This document shows, piece by piece, positions 33,344 to 42,579 of a stretch of DNA of 64,000 nt (positions are counted from its first letter, which is position 1; each line of letters begins with the position of its first letter). Source of the DNA: Planctomycetota bacterium (GTDB lineage Bacteria; Planctomycetota; UBA1135; GCA-002686595); the NCBI GenBank assembly GCA_020853575.1, contig JADYYP010000053.1:62001-126000 (forward strand), read 5' to 3'. The notes under the pieces were generated by a model. The model had not been told where the DNA came from. It searched no databases and worked only from the letters and a program-made list of their open reading frames with translations. The translations under genes and the position numbers were made by a program.

Positions 33344-35083
33344 CTACGGCAGGACGACGTACGACAACGCGTTCGAGAGGCTCGTGCCGAAGCTCGCGCT
33401 CGCGTCGCGGCTCCAGCACTGCCACTGCACGCGTTGGCCCGGAAGAGCGAGTTGAGGATTGGCTCCGCCGCCGAGCGCGCCCGATGCGAAGGCATTGACG
33501 TCGAGCGCAAGCACTCCGGAGCAGTCGACGGCCGGTGCGGGCGAGCCGCCCGAGTTGAGCAGCGGCGTGCGCTGGCGCGGAGGCGCGAGGCACATCGTTC
33601 CACCCTGGAAGGGTGTCGCGGACGAGCCATTCAGCCCGTAGAAGAACAGGCCGTTCGCCTGATTGAGCGCGCGCTCGACCGAGAGCGTGAAGCCGCTCGT
33701 GGCCGCCGCGCTCGAGAGTCCGCTGAACACGAGCGTTGGCAGGCAGCCTTGCGAGTTGAGCTTGGCGCTGCAGTAGCCGTCCGGCGACTGCGTCGCATCG
33801 AGCGCGACCGCCAACACCTTGCTGTTCGAGAACGTCGACGACATCGCCCTGCCGGCGACCGCGATGTGCCCGCTGTTCGAACGACGCAGGAAGCGCGGCT
33901 CGTCGATCGATTGCGCCGGAGGCGTCGTGCTCGCCGACCACACGAACGCAACCTGCGCATCGAACATCGCGACGAAACCCGTGTCGCCGTCGCTGCCCGC
34001 GAGGATCACTTCACCGGCGTCGCCGGCCACGATGTTCCGCACGGTCTGGTCGCCCGCTCGAACCCACTGGACGGGAGCCGCCAGGTTGCCCGCCGCATCG
34101 ATCCGAGTCAGGTACACGTCCCGGTCACTGGCTCCCGCATCGATGGACGACACGACGACGATGGCGTCGTTGCTCGTGACGGCGAAATGCGCGCCGAAGG
34201 GGATTTCGTGCGTCCACAGTCGGTTGCCGGCCGCGTCGTGCGCGACCAACGCGTAGCTGGTGGGCGGGAACGACGCTCGATCGGCGCCGCCCGAGATCGA
34301 GACGTCCGAGTGGTGCAGGACTGCGCACGCACCCAGCGCATAGGTTGCCGTGCCGATGGTGAACGCATCGGTCCACCGCGGCGTGCCGCTCGCGGCGCGG
34401 CGCGACACGACCGCGTTGCCGGCGACGAATCCGGTCACCAAGACGTCTCCATTGTCGCCGACCGCGGTCGCGGCGAGGCCGTCGGCGAGCGATCCCGACA
34501 GCAGCGGCGCGGACCACTGCAGTGCTCCGCTCGAGGAATAGCGATAGAGCACGTACTGCGCCTGGGCGCCGAAGTCCGAGCTCAGGGTCGTGACCAACAC
34601 GCCTCCGTCCGCGAGCGCGAGCGGAGCCACGTTCTGGATCAGCTCGGTGAAGGCCACCGGTTGGGTGGCCATCCACAGCAGATTCCCCGCGCTCGAGTAC
34701 TTCCGCAGGACGCCCGTGGTGAACGTCGCTCCCGCCGCGAGCACGAACCCGTCGCCGGCCTCGATCGCTCCGCGCGCAAACGTCGAGTGCAGGCTCGCTT
34801 CACGCGCCCAACCGAGCGCTCCGCCCTGGTCGAAACGCATCAGCATCGCGCGAGCGACCGAACCACCGAACGGGACCTGGAAGCTGTCGTCGACCACCAC
34901 GTACACCTCGCCCGCGGGTCCGACGGCCAGATCCATCGCCGAGGTGTTGATTCCGTTGGGCGACAACGTGCGTGCTTGCCACTCGATCGAGACCTGGGCG
35001 GGGACGAGCGGTGCGGCGAATGCGCCGCAAGCTGCGGCGAGAACGAAGGGGGAGAGCTGGGAGAGCGGACTCTGCATGAGCAT
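33344..35083 (-). CDS. Secreted propeller-like repeat protein with shared C-terminal module
   Basis: Exported protein of 579 residues. After the signal peptide (to about residue 30), repeated segments of the form D-G-G-x-L/V-V-T/A-G followed by Y-x-S/A-x-G-x-L/P-x-W (for example LADGGVLVTTLSSDFG, YSSSGALQW, VGDNGDVLVTGFV) suggest a beta-propeller of the SBBP/PQQ-like kind, residues 40-430. The last 144 residues (from GYCSAKLNSQGCLP) are the C-terminal module. Two in-frame ATGs (35083, 35077) are possible; AGAGGT lies just upstream. The role is unknown, probably cell-surface. Confidence 0.78.
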   Translation of the reverse strand: MLMQSPLSQLSPFVLAAACGAFAAPLVPAQVSIEWQARTLSPNGINTSAMDLAVGPAGEVYVVVDDSFQVPFGGSVARAMLMRFDQGGALGWAREASLHSTFARGAIEAGDGFVLAAGATFTTGVLRKYSSAGNLLWMATQPVAFTELIQNVAPLALADGGVLVTTLSSDFGAQAQYVLYRYSSSGALQWSAPLLSGSLADGLAATAVGDNGDVLVTGFVAGNAVVSRRAASGTPRWTDAFTIGTATYALGACAVLHHSDVSISGGADRASFPPTSYALVAHDAAGNRLWTHEIPFGAHFAVTSNDAIVVVSSIDAGASDRDVYLTRIDAAGNLAAPVQWVRAGDQTVRNIVAGDAGEVILAGSDGDTGFVAMFDAQVAFVWSASTTPPAQSIDEPRFLRRSNSGHIAVAGRAMSSTFSNSKVLAVALDATQSPDGYCSAKLNSQGCLPTLVFSGLSSAAATSGFTLSVERALNQANGLFFYGLNGSSATPFQGGTMCLAPPRQRTPLLNSGGSPAPAVDCSGVLALDVNAFASGALGGGANPQLALPGQRVQWQCWSRDASASFGTSLSNALSYVVLP

Positions 35084-35411
35084 GGACCTCTGCCGGTGGA
35101 CCGACCCCAGCTTGTGCGCGGGGGCTCGGGATCGACACCGGTTCCCGCCGGAATTCGTGCGCGCGCCGCGTGGCTCATGGCCACCCGGTGAGCGCGAAAC
35201 GCTTTTGCCAGGAATTCGAGGTCGAATCGGGCGCTCGCGACATCAGCAGTGCGCCGCGCGCCGGGCCTACTGGTACTTCCTCCCGTTCCGCTACCGAACT
35301 GGGTTCCGGCGCGCGGCACCGCCTTGTCTCCGGTCGAATTCGTAGCCACGGGTCCAGGCGGCCTGCGCTACCGTGACGCGCCCACCCCGACGCGAGCACG
35401 CGCAGCGAACC
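35084..35411. other. Intergenic region between divergent secreted-protein and kynA genes
   Basis: This 328-base gap should hold both promoters. TACCGT at 35369-35374 is a candidate -10 for the dioxygenase gene with a 37-base leader. I see no small gene, repeat or RNA element that I can support; GGAATTCG occurs twice but without other symmetry. Confidence 0.3.
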
Positions 35412-36509
<1,098 letters not shown>

Positions 36510-36652
36510 GCTCACGCGCGGTCCGGAAGCGCTGACGCGCGTGCTCGAGCGCTGCGCGCACGAGCTTCCGATGGCCGCGCAGCACCTCGCGCGACGCGAG
36601 GTTCTCGCCGGAGGATCTGGAGCAGGGCACGTTTTCGAGGCGCGCCGCTCGC

Positions 36653-36658
36653 TACTCT
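36653..36658 (+). promoter_or_regulatory. Candidate -10 hexamer, leaderless DinB-like gene
   Basis: TACTCT ends seven bases before the ATG at 36666. The spacer TCCGACC resembles that of the DUF4375 gene. Confidence 0.4.
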
Positions 36659-36665
36659 TCCGACC

Positions 36666-37220
36666 ATGACCCAGGAGTTCGAGTTCCAGACCGAGTTCGC
36701 GGCGCTGCGGGCGATCTACGCCGAGATCGACGAGCTGCTGGCGCGCCCCGCAGACGAGTTGCGCTGCGTCTTACCCGCCGTGTCCGGTTGGAGCCCCGAG
36801 CAGCAGCTCGCGCACCTCGCGCTGGCCAACGAGCTCGTCGCGCGCAACCTGCGCAGCCTGATCAAGGGCGCCGGGATGTTCGTCGTCGACGGAGGCGAGC
36901 CGGTGCCCGGCGCGCTCGAGGTCTTGGCCACGGGTGCATTTCCGCGCGGGCAGGCGCAGGCTCCGCGCATCGTCCGTCCGCCGGAGGTCGTCGAGCGCGA
37001 GTACCTGCTGGAATGGCTCGGCGCGAGCCGCGCGGAGTTCGAGGCGCTCGCCCTGCTCGCACCGGAGCTGCGCCAGACGACCAAGAAAGTGCCTCACCAG
37101 GTGCTGGGGCCGCTGAGCGCCTCGCAGTGGCTGCGCTTCGCTTCCGCTCACTCGCGCCATCACCTCGCGATCGCGTGCGAGATCCTCGCGGCGCGTGCGC
37201 GAGCTCCAGCCAACGGCTGA
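36666..37220 (+). CDS. DinB-like four-helix protein
   Basis: Protein of 184 residues. The pattern WSPEQQLAHLALANELVARN plus the C-terminal FASAHSRHHL, with three histidines positioned to bind a metal, fits the DinB/YfiT superfamily of four-helix-bundle proteins, some of which are thiol-dependent transferases. No signal peptide. The specific reaction is unknown. It appears to be monocistronic, followed by a long inverted repeat. Confidence 0.75.
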   Translation: MTQEFEFQTEFAALRAIYAEIDELLARPADELRCVLPAVSGWSPEQQLAHLALANELVARNLRSLIKGAGMFVVDGGEPVPGALEVLATGAFPRGQAQAPRIVRPPEVVEREYLLEWLGASRAEFEALALLAPELRQTTKKVPHQVLGPLSASQWLRFASAHSRHHLAIACEILAARARAPANG

Positions 37221-37245
37221 GCGACGGGCGCGAGTCGCGCTGGAG

Positions 37246-37318
37246 GAGCGGGAGACGGTTGCGAGCCGACGCGCGAGAGTGCGAGCTCTCCGCGCATCCC
37301 TCTTCCCGTCTCCCGCTC
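37246..37318. terminator. 13-bp inverted repeat between DinB-like gene and small ORF
   Basis: GAGCGGGAGACGG (37246-37258) and CCGTCTCCCGCTC (37306-37318) form a perfect 13-bp stem. The 47-base loop contains a further imperfect hairpin GCGCGAGAG/CTCTCcGCGC. It may serve as a bidirectional terminator for the DinB-like gene and the minus-strand small ORF. Confidence 0.4.
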
Positions 37319-37362
37319 GAGTCGCGCGAGCCGTCGCACGCCAGCGGAGCGCTGGTTCGGCC

Positions 37363-37440
37363 TCACTTCGGCGCCAACCAAGCCAAGACGCCGATCCAAG
37401 CCCACCAAAACCACGTGCTGCACAGAAGTCGCTTGAGCAT
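37363..37440 (-). CDS. Candidate 25-residue tryptophan-rich membrane peptide
   Basis: Short ORF in the gap after the WYL gene. It encodes a basic N-terminus (MLKRLL) followed by a hydrophobic stretch with five tryptophans (TWFWWAWIGVLAWLAP) and a terminal lysine, as in single-pass small membrane proteins. AAGGA lies just upstream of the ATG, a good ribosome site. It is flanked by inverted repeats. Length and composition alone cannot prove translation; the rest of the 37221-37525 gap holds only the inverted repeats. Confidence 0.35.
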   Translation of the reverse strand: MLKRLLCSTWFWWAWIGVLAWLAPK

Positions 37441-37525
37441 GTTCCTTCGATCGCCTCCTGGTCGAGCGCGGAGCATGACCGCGCACCTCGGACAAGGAGT
37501 GTCCAAGGTCGCTCGAAAGCCGCGC

Positions 37526-38530
37526 TCAGCGATGGGCGCGCGCCATCCGCTCACTCGCCTCGCGCACGCTGCGGCGCAGCTCGGCCGGCCGCTCGACCTG
37601 CACCGCTCCGCCGAAACGCAAGACCTGGCGCTCGATCTCGAACAGCGCGTTGGAGCGGAACTTCAGCAGCACCGAGCCATCCCTGCGGCGCACGAGGGTC
37701 TGGTGCGGCGACCAGGGGCGCTCGTCGGCGATGTGTGCATGCTCGGGCGCGAAGCGCAACACGATCTCGAGCGGCTTGCCTGTGCCGTGCATGGCGTTGA
37801 AGCCGTGCTCGTAGTAGGCCTGCGGCGAGAACTGCGGATCGGGCTCGAAGCGCGCTCCGCTGCGCCGCAAGCGCTTGATGCGCGGCACGTAGAACAGCGC
37901 GAAGTGCCGCGAAGCCAGAGTGCGGGCAACCAGGAACCACTCGCGGTCGCGCACGACCAACAGATACGGCTCGACGTCCTTGCGCTCGACCGCGCGCTTC
38001 GAGGGCACGAAGTAGTCGAGCTCGATGCGCTCGCGCGCTTGGATCGCCAGCGTGAGCTCGGTCCAGGTGCTCGGGGCGATGGCCGTCGGCGGCAGGCCAC
38101 CGAAGTGGACCGCGCGCGCCGCGAGCTCGTGCCGCTCGCGCACCTCTCCCGGCAACAACGCTAGGAACTTCTGGAACACGCGGTGCAGCTCCGCGGCGAG
38201 CGGCGTGCCCTGGTACTGCGCGACGGCGTTCTCCGCGACCATCAGCGCGAACAGGTCGCGCTCCGAAAGCGCCGCGGCGGGGATCGCGAATCCCGGATCG
38301 GAGTAGCCGAAGCCCTTGCGACGTGCGTGGTACTCGATCGGCGCGCCGAGCTCGACGCGCAGCGCGTCGAGATCGCGATAGATCGTCTTGGCCGAGACTC
38401 CGCACTCGCGCGCGAGCGCGGTCGCCGACGGCCAGCCCCCGCCGCGCAAGCGCGTGTCGAGATGCAGGATGCGCTTCCAACGGTTGAGGTAATCGCCGTC
38501 GGTGCCGCGGTAGAGCTCGGGTGCGCGCAT
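37526..38530 (-). CDS. WYL-domain transcriptional regulator
   Basis: DNA-binding regulator of 334 residues. An N-terminal winged HTH of the DeoR/HTH_11 type (residues about 12-70, GWPSATALARECGVSAKTIY) is followed by a WYL domain (about 145-220; RIELDYFVPSKR, PYLLVVRDREWFLVAR) and a WCX-like C-terminal extension (LEIVLRFAPEHAHIADERPW). WYL regulators respond to nucleotide or nucleic-acid ligands. The target is unknown. The YheT-like hydrolase gene lies 23 bases upstream on the same strand, so it may be in the same operon. Confidence 0.9.
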   Translation of the reverse strand: MRAPELYRGTDGDYLNRWKRILHLDTRLRGGGWPSATALARECGVSAKTIYRDLDALRVELGAPIEYHARRKGFGYSDPGFAIPAAALSERDLFALMVAENAVAQYQGTPLAAELHRVFQKFLALLPGEVRERHELAARAVHFGGLPPTAIAPSTWTELTLAIQARERIELDYFVPSKRAVERKDVEPYLLVVRDREWFLVARTLASRHFALFYVPRIKRLRRSGARFEPDPQFSPQAYYEHGFNAMHGTGKPLEIVLRFAPEHAHIADERPWSPHQTLVRRRDGSVLLKFRSNALFEIERQVLRFGGAVQVERPAELRRSVREASERMARAHR

Positions 38531-38553
38531 GCGAGATCCTGGGTCGGGGCGCT

Positions 38554-39540
38554 TCACGGGGCGCGTTGCCCGCGCACGTGGTGCGCGAGAGCTTCGACGT
38601 AGTGGACGAGCGCGCGCTCGAGCCAACGGCCGTCGCGCGAGAGGTAGGCCATGTGGCCGCCGGCCTGCTCGAGGTGCAACAGTGTCGCCGGTGAACGCGG
38701 CGTGGCGCGCAGCGTTTCGGCGCGCACCAGCGGGTCGTCGAGCGAGCTCAAAATCACCGTCGGAGTCTCGATGGCGCTCAAGTGCGGGGCGGCGGAACAG
38801 CGCTCGTAGTACTCCGCGGCACTCGCGAAACCCGAGACGGGTGCCGTGAAGCAATCGTCGAACTCCGCGATCGAGGCGCGTCGTCGCAGCGCGCCGCGCG
38901 CGCGCACGGTGCCCAGGAGCTCGAGCTCGCGCGCGGCCCGGCGCAGTCGCGTCACGAAGCGCAGCTCGTAGAGCCGATTGAGACCGGAGTGCAGATCGTG
39001 CGCGGCTTGTGCCAAGTCGATCGGAGGGTGAACGGCGAGCACCGCGTCGGCTTGGGGGGCGAGCCGCTGACCCGCGTGGAGCAACACGATGTTGCCGCTG
39101 ATCGAGAATCCGACAGCGACCACGATGCTGGCCGGAAACGCGGCGCGCGCCGCGCGCACCACGGCCGCGATGTCGGCGCTGCGGCCCGAATGGTAGGGCC
39201 TGCGCGCGAGCCCACGCCCTGCGCCGCAGCCGCGATGCTCGACGGCCCAGACCGCGTGACCGCGTGCGCTGAGCTGCTGCGCCGCGCCGCGCATGTAGTC
39301 TGCGTCGGCATCGCCCGAGAGCCCGTGGAACAGCAGCGCCAGCACGCCGCTCTGGCCCGCGAGCTCGTGCGCGACCAGGCGATCGCCGTCGTCGAGCTCG
39401 ATCTCGCGGCGGGCGCGCATGGAGAGCCGCGGCGCGCGCACCGGCGCGAGATGTCCGAGCACGGTCTGCGCGTGCGGGCCGCGCGCCCACCACGGGGCCA
39501 CGCAGCTCGGAGCGCAGCGCGGGAGCGCCAACTCGCTCAC
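38554..39540 (-). CDS. YheT-family alpha/beta hydrolase
   Basis: Hydrolase of 328 residues resembling YheT (UPF0017). Features: WARGPHAQTVLGHL at the N-terminus, the oxyanion segment LLFHGLSGDADADYMRG, EHRGCGAG, the nucleophile elbow VGFSISGN (S146), the acid in SSLDDPLV and the histidine in GGHMAYL. The GTG start overlaps the SEC-C gene stop as GTGA. Substrates of this family are probably short acyl esters but are not defined here. Confidence 0.88.
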   Translation of the reverse strand: MSELALPRCAPSCVAPWWARGPHAQTVLGHLAPVRAPRLSMRARREIELDDGDRLVAHELAGQSGVLALLFHGLSGDADADYMRGAAQQLSARGHAVWAVEHRGCGAGRGLARRPYHSGRSADIAAVVRAARAAFPASIVVAVGFSISGNIVLLHAGQRLAPQADAVLAVHPPIDLAQAAHDLHSGLNRLYELRFVTRLRRAARELELLGTVRARGALRRRASIAEFDDCFTAPVSGFASAAEYYERCSAAPHLSAIETPTVILSSLDDPLVRAETLRATPRSPATLLHLEQAGGHMAYLSRDGRWLERALVHYVEALAHHVRGQRAP

Positions 39541-40025
39541 GAATCCTTGCCGTGGCACTTCTTGAACTTCTTGCCGCTGCCGCACGAGCACGGGTCGTTG
39601 CGGCCGAGCTTGTCGGCGCCGTGCACGTACGGATCGACCTTGGCCGGCGCCTCGGGCAGGTTGCGACCGGCGCGCACGCTCTCCACGCACTCCGCGCTGG
39701 CGGCGTCGAGCGCGCGTCGCACTTCGAAGGCCTGGCTCATCACCGTTGTGCTCGCCAGATGCTCGACCAATGCCTCGATCACGGCGGGCACGTGGGCGAC
39801 GCGCTCGTCCTTGCGGGCGAAGCGACCGGGCAGGCGTTGCGCGACGAGCTCGCGCAGGTGCTCGGCGTCCAGGAGCCGCGGCTCGAGGCCCAGGCCGTCG
39901 TAGCACGATTCGAGGAAGGCCTCGGCGATGAAGCGCACGCTCTCGCGCGGCACTCCCGAGATCGAACGCGCCCACGGCGAGTCGAGGAACTCCGCCGTGG
40001 CGAGCGCGATGCGTTGGTGGACCAT
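39537..40025 (-). CDS. SEC-C motif protein
   Basis: Protein of 162 residues: a helical domain of about 130 residues ending in a SEC-C zinc-binding motif (GRNDPCSCGSGKKFKKCHG). The same motif ends SecA and many small proteins of unknown function. The N-terminal part is not recognised. A TACACT hexamer six bases before the ATG suggests a leaderless message heading a SEC-C/YheT (and perhaps WYL) operon. Confidence 0.82.
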   Translation of the reverse strand: MVHQRIALATAEFLDSPWARSISGVPRESVRFIAEAFLESCYDGLGLEPRLLDAEHLRELVAQRLPGRFARKDERVAHVPAVIEALVEHLASTTVMSQAFEVRRALDAASAECVESVRAGRNLPEAPAKVDPYVHGADKLGRNDPCSCGSGKKFKKCHGKDS

Positions 40026-40031
40026 GGCGCG

Positions 40032-40037
40032 AGTGTA
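40032..40037 (-). promoter_or_regulatory. Candidate -10 hexamer, leaderless SEC-C gene
   Basis: TACACT on the minus strand, six bases before the ATG at 40025. Confidence 0.4.
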
Positions 40038-40110
40038 GAGAACGGCGCGCCTTCCGCGACCGGCAGGTCGGGACAGGCGCGCCGTGGCGGTCGTACGACC
40101 GCGAGCGGTG

Positions 40111-40569
40111 TCAACGGGCGCTGACGCGCAGTTGCGTGACCCGTCGCGCGGGGCCGGGCTCGGGTGCGGCACATGCGCAGCTCGTGCCGTAGGCCAAGCG
40201 GTACAGCTCCTTCGCGACGGCGTCGCGGGACATCTCCTCCAAGCGCGTCGCCAAGTGCACGTCGCTCGTCAGCTCGTTCCAGCACCCACCGCACACGCGG
40301 CCGAAGCTGTCCTTCGAGATGCGGAACGGCTGCTCGCACTTCGCACACTTCGCGTGCACGCGGCAGTTGGCGCACACGCCACGCTCGAGCCGCTCGGAGC
40401 GGAACGAGCGGCGGCAGCACGCACACATGCCGTGCAGGCGGCGTTGTTCGGACTCGAGTGGTTGTCCGACCGCGCGCTGGGACATCAAGACGTCCTCTTC
40501 CAGCTCGCGCCGCAAGACCCAACCGCCGTGAGCGTGCAGGCGACCCTTGACACCGGTATGCATCGTCAT
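40111..40569 (-). CDS. Double zinc-ribbon protein of unknown function
   Basis: Protein of 152 residues. Cysteines are arranged as C49-x2-C52, C66-x2-C69, C75-x2-C78 and C93-x2-C96, enough for two zinc ribbons. The C-terminal part (LATRLEEMSRDAVAKELYRL) is helical. GGAGG seven bases before the ATG at 40569 fixes the start better than the in-frame ATG at 40593. No family recognised; a nucleic-acid or protein-binding adaptor is possible. Confidence 0.65.
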   Translation of the reverse strand: MTMHTGVKGRLHAHGGWVLRRELEEDVLMSQRAVGQPLESEQRRLHGMCACCRRSFRSERLERGVCANCRVHAKCAKCEQPFRISKDSFGRVCGGCWNELTSDVHLATRLEEMSRDAVAKELYRLAYGTSCACAAPEPGPARRVTQLRVSAR

Positions 40570-40726
40570 GCGCAAGCCTCCACGAGAGAGCATGCGGCGC
40601 GCCGCGCGCTACGTCTGTCGGTCGCTGTTCGAACGCGCGTGCGTACGAGCGCGGAGCTCGGGCGCGGAACTCTTCACGGGCCGCGAGTTTCCGCGCGGAA
40701 CCGCGTGTTGCCGCGCGAGCGAGGGC

Positions 40727-42532
40727 TCAATCGAGGTGTCCGCGCGCGCTGTCGCCCATGGCCACGTTGCGGCCCGGGAAGTACTCGTTCCATCGGCGCG
40801 AGACCAGCGCGTCGGTCGCGTCGTCGGCGAACAACTCGAGCGGGTACCAGGGTTTCATGCGCGCGTCGAGCACCAGTGGCGCGGTGAAGCTCGCGTGGTT
40901 GTGCACGAGCTCGGTGCGGGCCGCACCGAGGTCGCGCGCGGGGTCGAAGCGCGTGAACGTCGTCCATAGGAAGTTGACCGTCGACCGCGTGGCGCGCGCG
41001 GCGTCGTCGGAGAGCACCAGCAGCGGCCAAGTCTCGAATGCAGGGTGGCCCGCGATGCGCCGCGCGACCTCGGCCTCGCTGGCGTAGCTCGGCGCGCTCA
41101 ACACCAAGCAGCCCGCGCAGAACACGCGCGCGTCGCGGATGCCCGCGGGCAGCTCTCCCACGAACTCGCGCGGCAACTCGCGCACGGCCTCGCCCAGCCC
41201 GAGCATCACGCCCTTCGAGCCTTCGTTGACGTGCGGACCGGCGTAGTCGAGCGAATCCATCGAGAGGTTCGCGAACAGGAACACGTCCGTGCGGAAGTCG
41301 CAGCGCGCGAGGATGTGCTCGAAGGTCGCCTTGAAATCGCGCAGGTCGACGGCGCCGTCGGTGCACAGGAGGAACTTGGTCAGCGCCAGTTGGCCTTCAC
41401 CGAGGATGCGGAACGCGCTCGACATCGCCTCGCGCTTGTAGCGATTGCGCACCACCGCACCCGCCAGCGAGTGGTAGCCGGTCTCGCCGTAGGACCACAG
41501 TTGCGTGACCGCCGGCATCACCAAGGGGAACAGCGGGCTGAGCAGCTCCTGCAGGTAGTCACCGATGAAGAAGTCCTCTTGGCGCGGCTTGCCGACGACC
41601 GTCGCGGGGAACACGGCATCGCTGCGCCGGCACAGGGCCTTGCACGTGAACAGCGGATAGTCGTGGGTCTCCGAGTAGTAGCCATAGTGGTCGCCGAACG
41701 GGCCTTCGGGTCGGCGTGCGTGCGGCGCGACCTCGCCCACGAGCGCGAACTCGGCATCGGCGACCAGCGGCGGACCCCCGAGGGGATTCGCGGCGAGCGG
41801 CAAGCGCTTCTTGAGCAACAGACTCGCCAGCAACAGCTCGGGCACGTTCTCCGGCAACGGCGCGATCGCCGACAGGATCAGTGCCGGCGGTCCGCCGACG
41901 TGGATCACGACGGGCAGTGGACGGCCGAGCTCCTCGGCACGCGCGAGATGGAATCCGCCGCCCTTGCCGATCTGCATGTGCAGACCGGTGGTGGTGTCGT
42001 CGAAGAGCTGCACGCGGTACATGCCGAGGTTCGAGCCGCGTCCGTCGGGGTGCTCGGTCAAGACCAGCGGCAAGGTGATGAAGCGCCCGCCGTCGCGCGG
42101 CCAGGTCTTGAGCGCCGGCAGTCGCGAGAGTCGCGGCGCACGATCGACGTGCTCGAGCACCGCTCCGCGGCTCCCGCGCGCGAGCCCGACTCGGGCCAGC
42201 GCGCTGAAGAGACCGCGCTTCGACCACAGCTTGCCCAGCGTCGGCGGCAGGAGCTCCTCGGGCAACTTGGCGATCTCGGCGATCAGCCGCTCGGGCCAGC
42301 GCCCGAAGGCGCGCTCGACACGCCCGGCGGTGCCGAACAGGTTGGTCACCAGCGGAAAGTCGCAGCCGACCACGTTCTTGAAGAGCAACGCCGGTCCGCC
42401 TGCGGCGATCACGCGCCGGTGGATCTCGGCCACTTCGAGATCCGCGTCGACCGGCGCTTCGATTTCGACGAGCTCGCCGCTCGCGTGCAGCTCCTCCAAG
42501 AACGTTCGCAGGTCCGGCGCCGGCCGATGCAT
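40727..42532 (-). CDS. UbiD-family prenyl-FMN-dependent decarboxylase
   Basis: Enzyme of 601 residues, normal for the UbiD family, which decarboxylates aromatic or unsaturated acids (for example in ubiquinone or menaquinone synthesis) using prenylated FMN. Diagnostic pieces: FLEELHASGELVEIEAPVDA at the N-terminus, GMYRVQLFDDTTTGLHMQIG, the PFGDHYGYYSE segment with the catalytic Glu region, and ALTKFLLCTDG. The partner UbiX is not in the window and the substrate is unassigned. TATCCT lies nine bases before the ATG. Confidence 0.9.
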   Translation of the reverse strand: MHRPAPDLRTFLEELHASGELVEIEAPVDADLEVAEIHRRVIAAGGPALLFKNVVGCDFPLVTNLFGTAGRVERAFGRWPERLIAEIAKLPEELLPPTLGKLWSKRGLFSALARVGLARGSRGAVLEHVDRAPRLSRLPALKTWPRDGGRFITLPLVLTEHPDGRGSNLGMYRVQLFDDTTTGLHMQIGKGGGFHLARAEELGRPLPVVIHVGGPPALILSAIAPLPENVPELLLASLLLKKRLPLAANPLGGPPLVADAEFALVGEVAPHARRPEGPFGDHYGYYSETHDYPLFTCKALCRRSDAVFPATVVGKPRQEDFFIGDYLQELLSPLFPLVMPAVTQLWSYGETGYHSLAGAVVRNRYKREAMSSAFRILGEGQLALTKFLLCTDGAVDLRDFKATFEHILARCDFRTDVFLFANLSMDSLDYAGPHVNEGSKGVMLGLGEAVRELPREFVGELPAGIRDARVFCAGCLVLSAPSYASEAEVARRIAGHPAFETWPLLVLSDDAARATRSTVNFLWTTFTRFDPARDLGAARTELVHNHASFTAPLVLDARMKPWYPLELFADDATDALVSRRWNEYFPGRNVAMGDSARGHLD

Positions 42533-42541
42533 GGGGCGGCG

Positions 42542-42547
42542 AGGATA
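42542..42547 (-). promoter_or_regulatory. Candidate -10 hexamer, leaderless UbiD-family gene
   Basis: TATCCT on the minus strand, nine bases before the ATG at 42532. Confidence 0.4.
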
Positions 42548-42579
42548 GACCTCGCGCCCGCCACTTCCAGCGCGCTGCC

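Noticed and set aside
35152-35218. GGAATTCG occurring twice between the divergent genes
   Set aside because: Short, without conserved spacing or further symmetry; likely chance.
40689-40700. TTCCGCGCGGAA palindrome after the UbiD-family gene
   Set aside because: No loop, so it cannot form a normal hairpin, and no T run; GC-rich palindromes of this size are expected by chance here.
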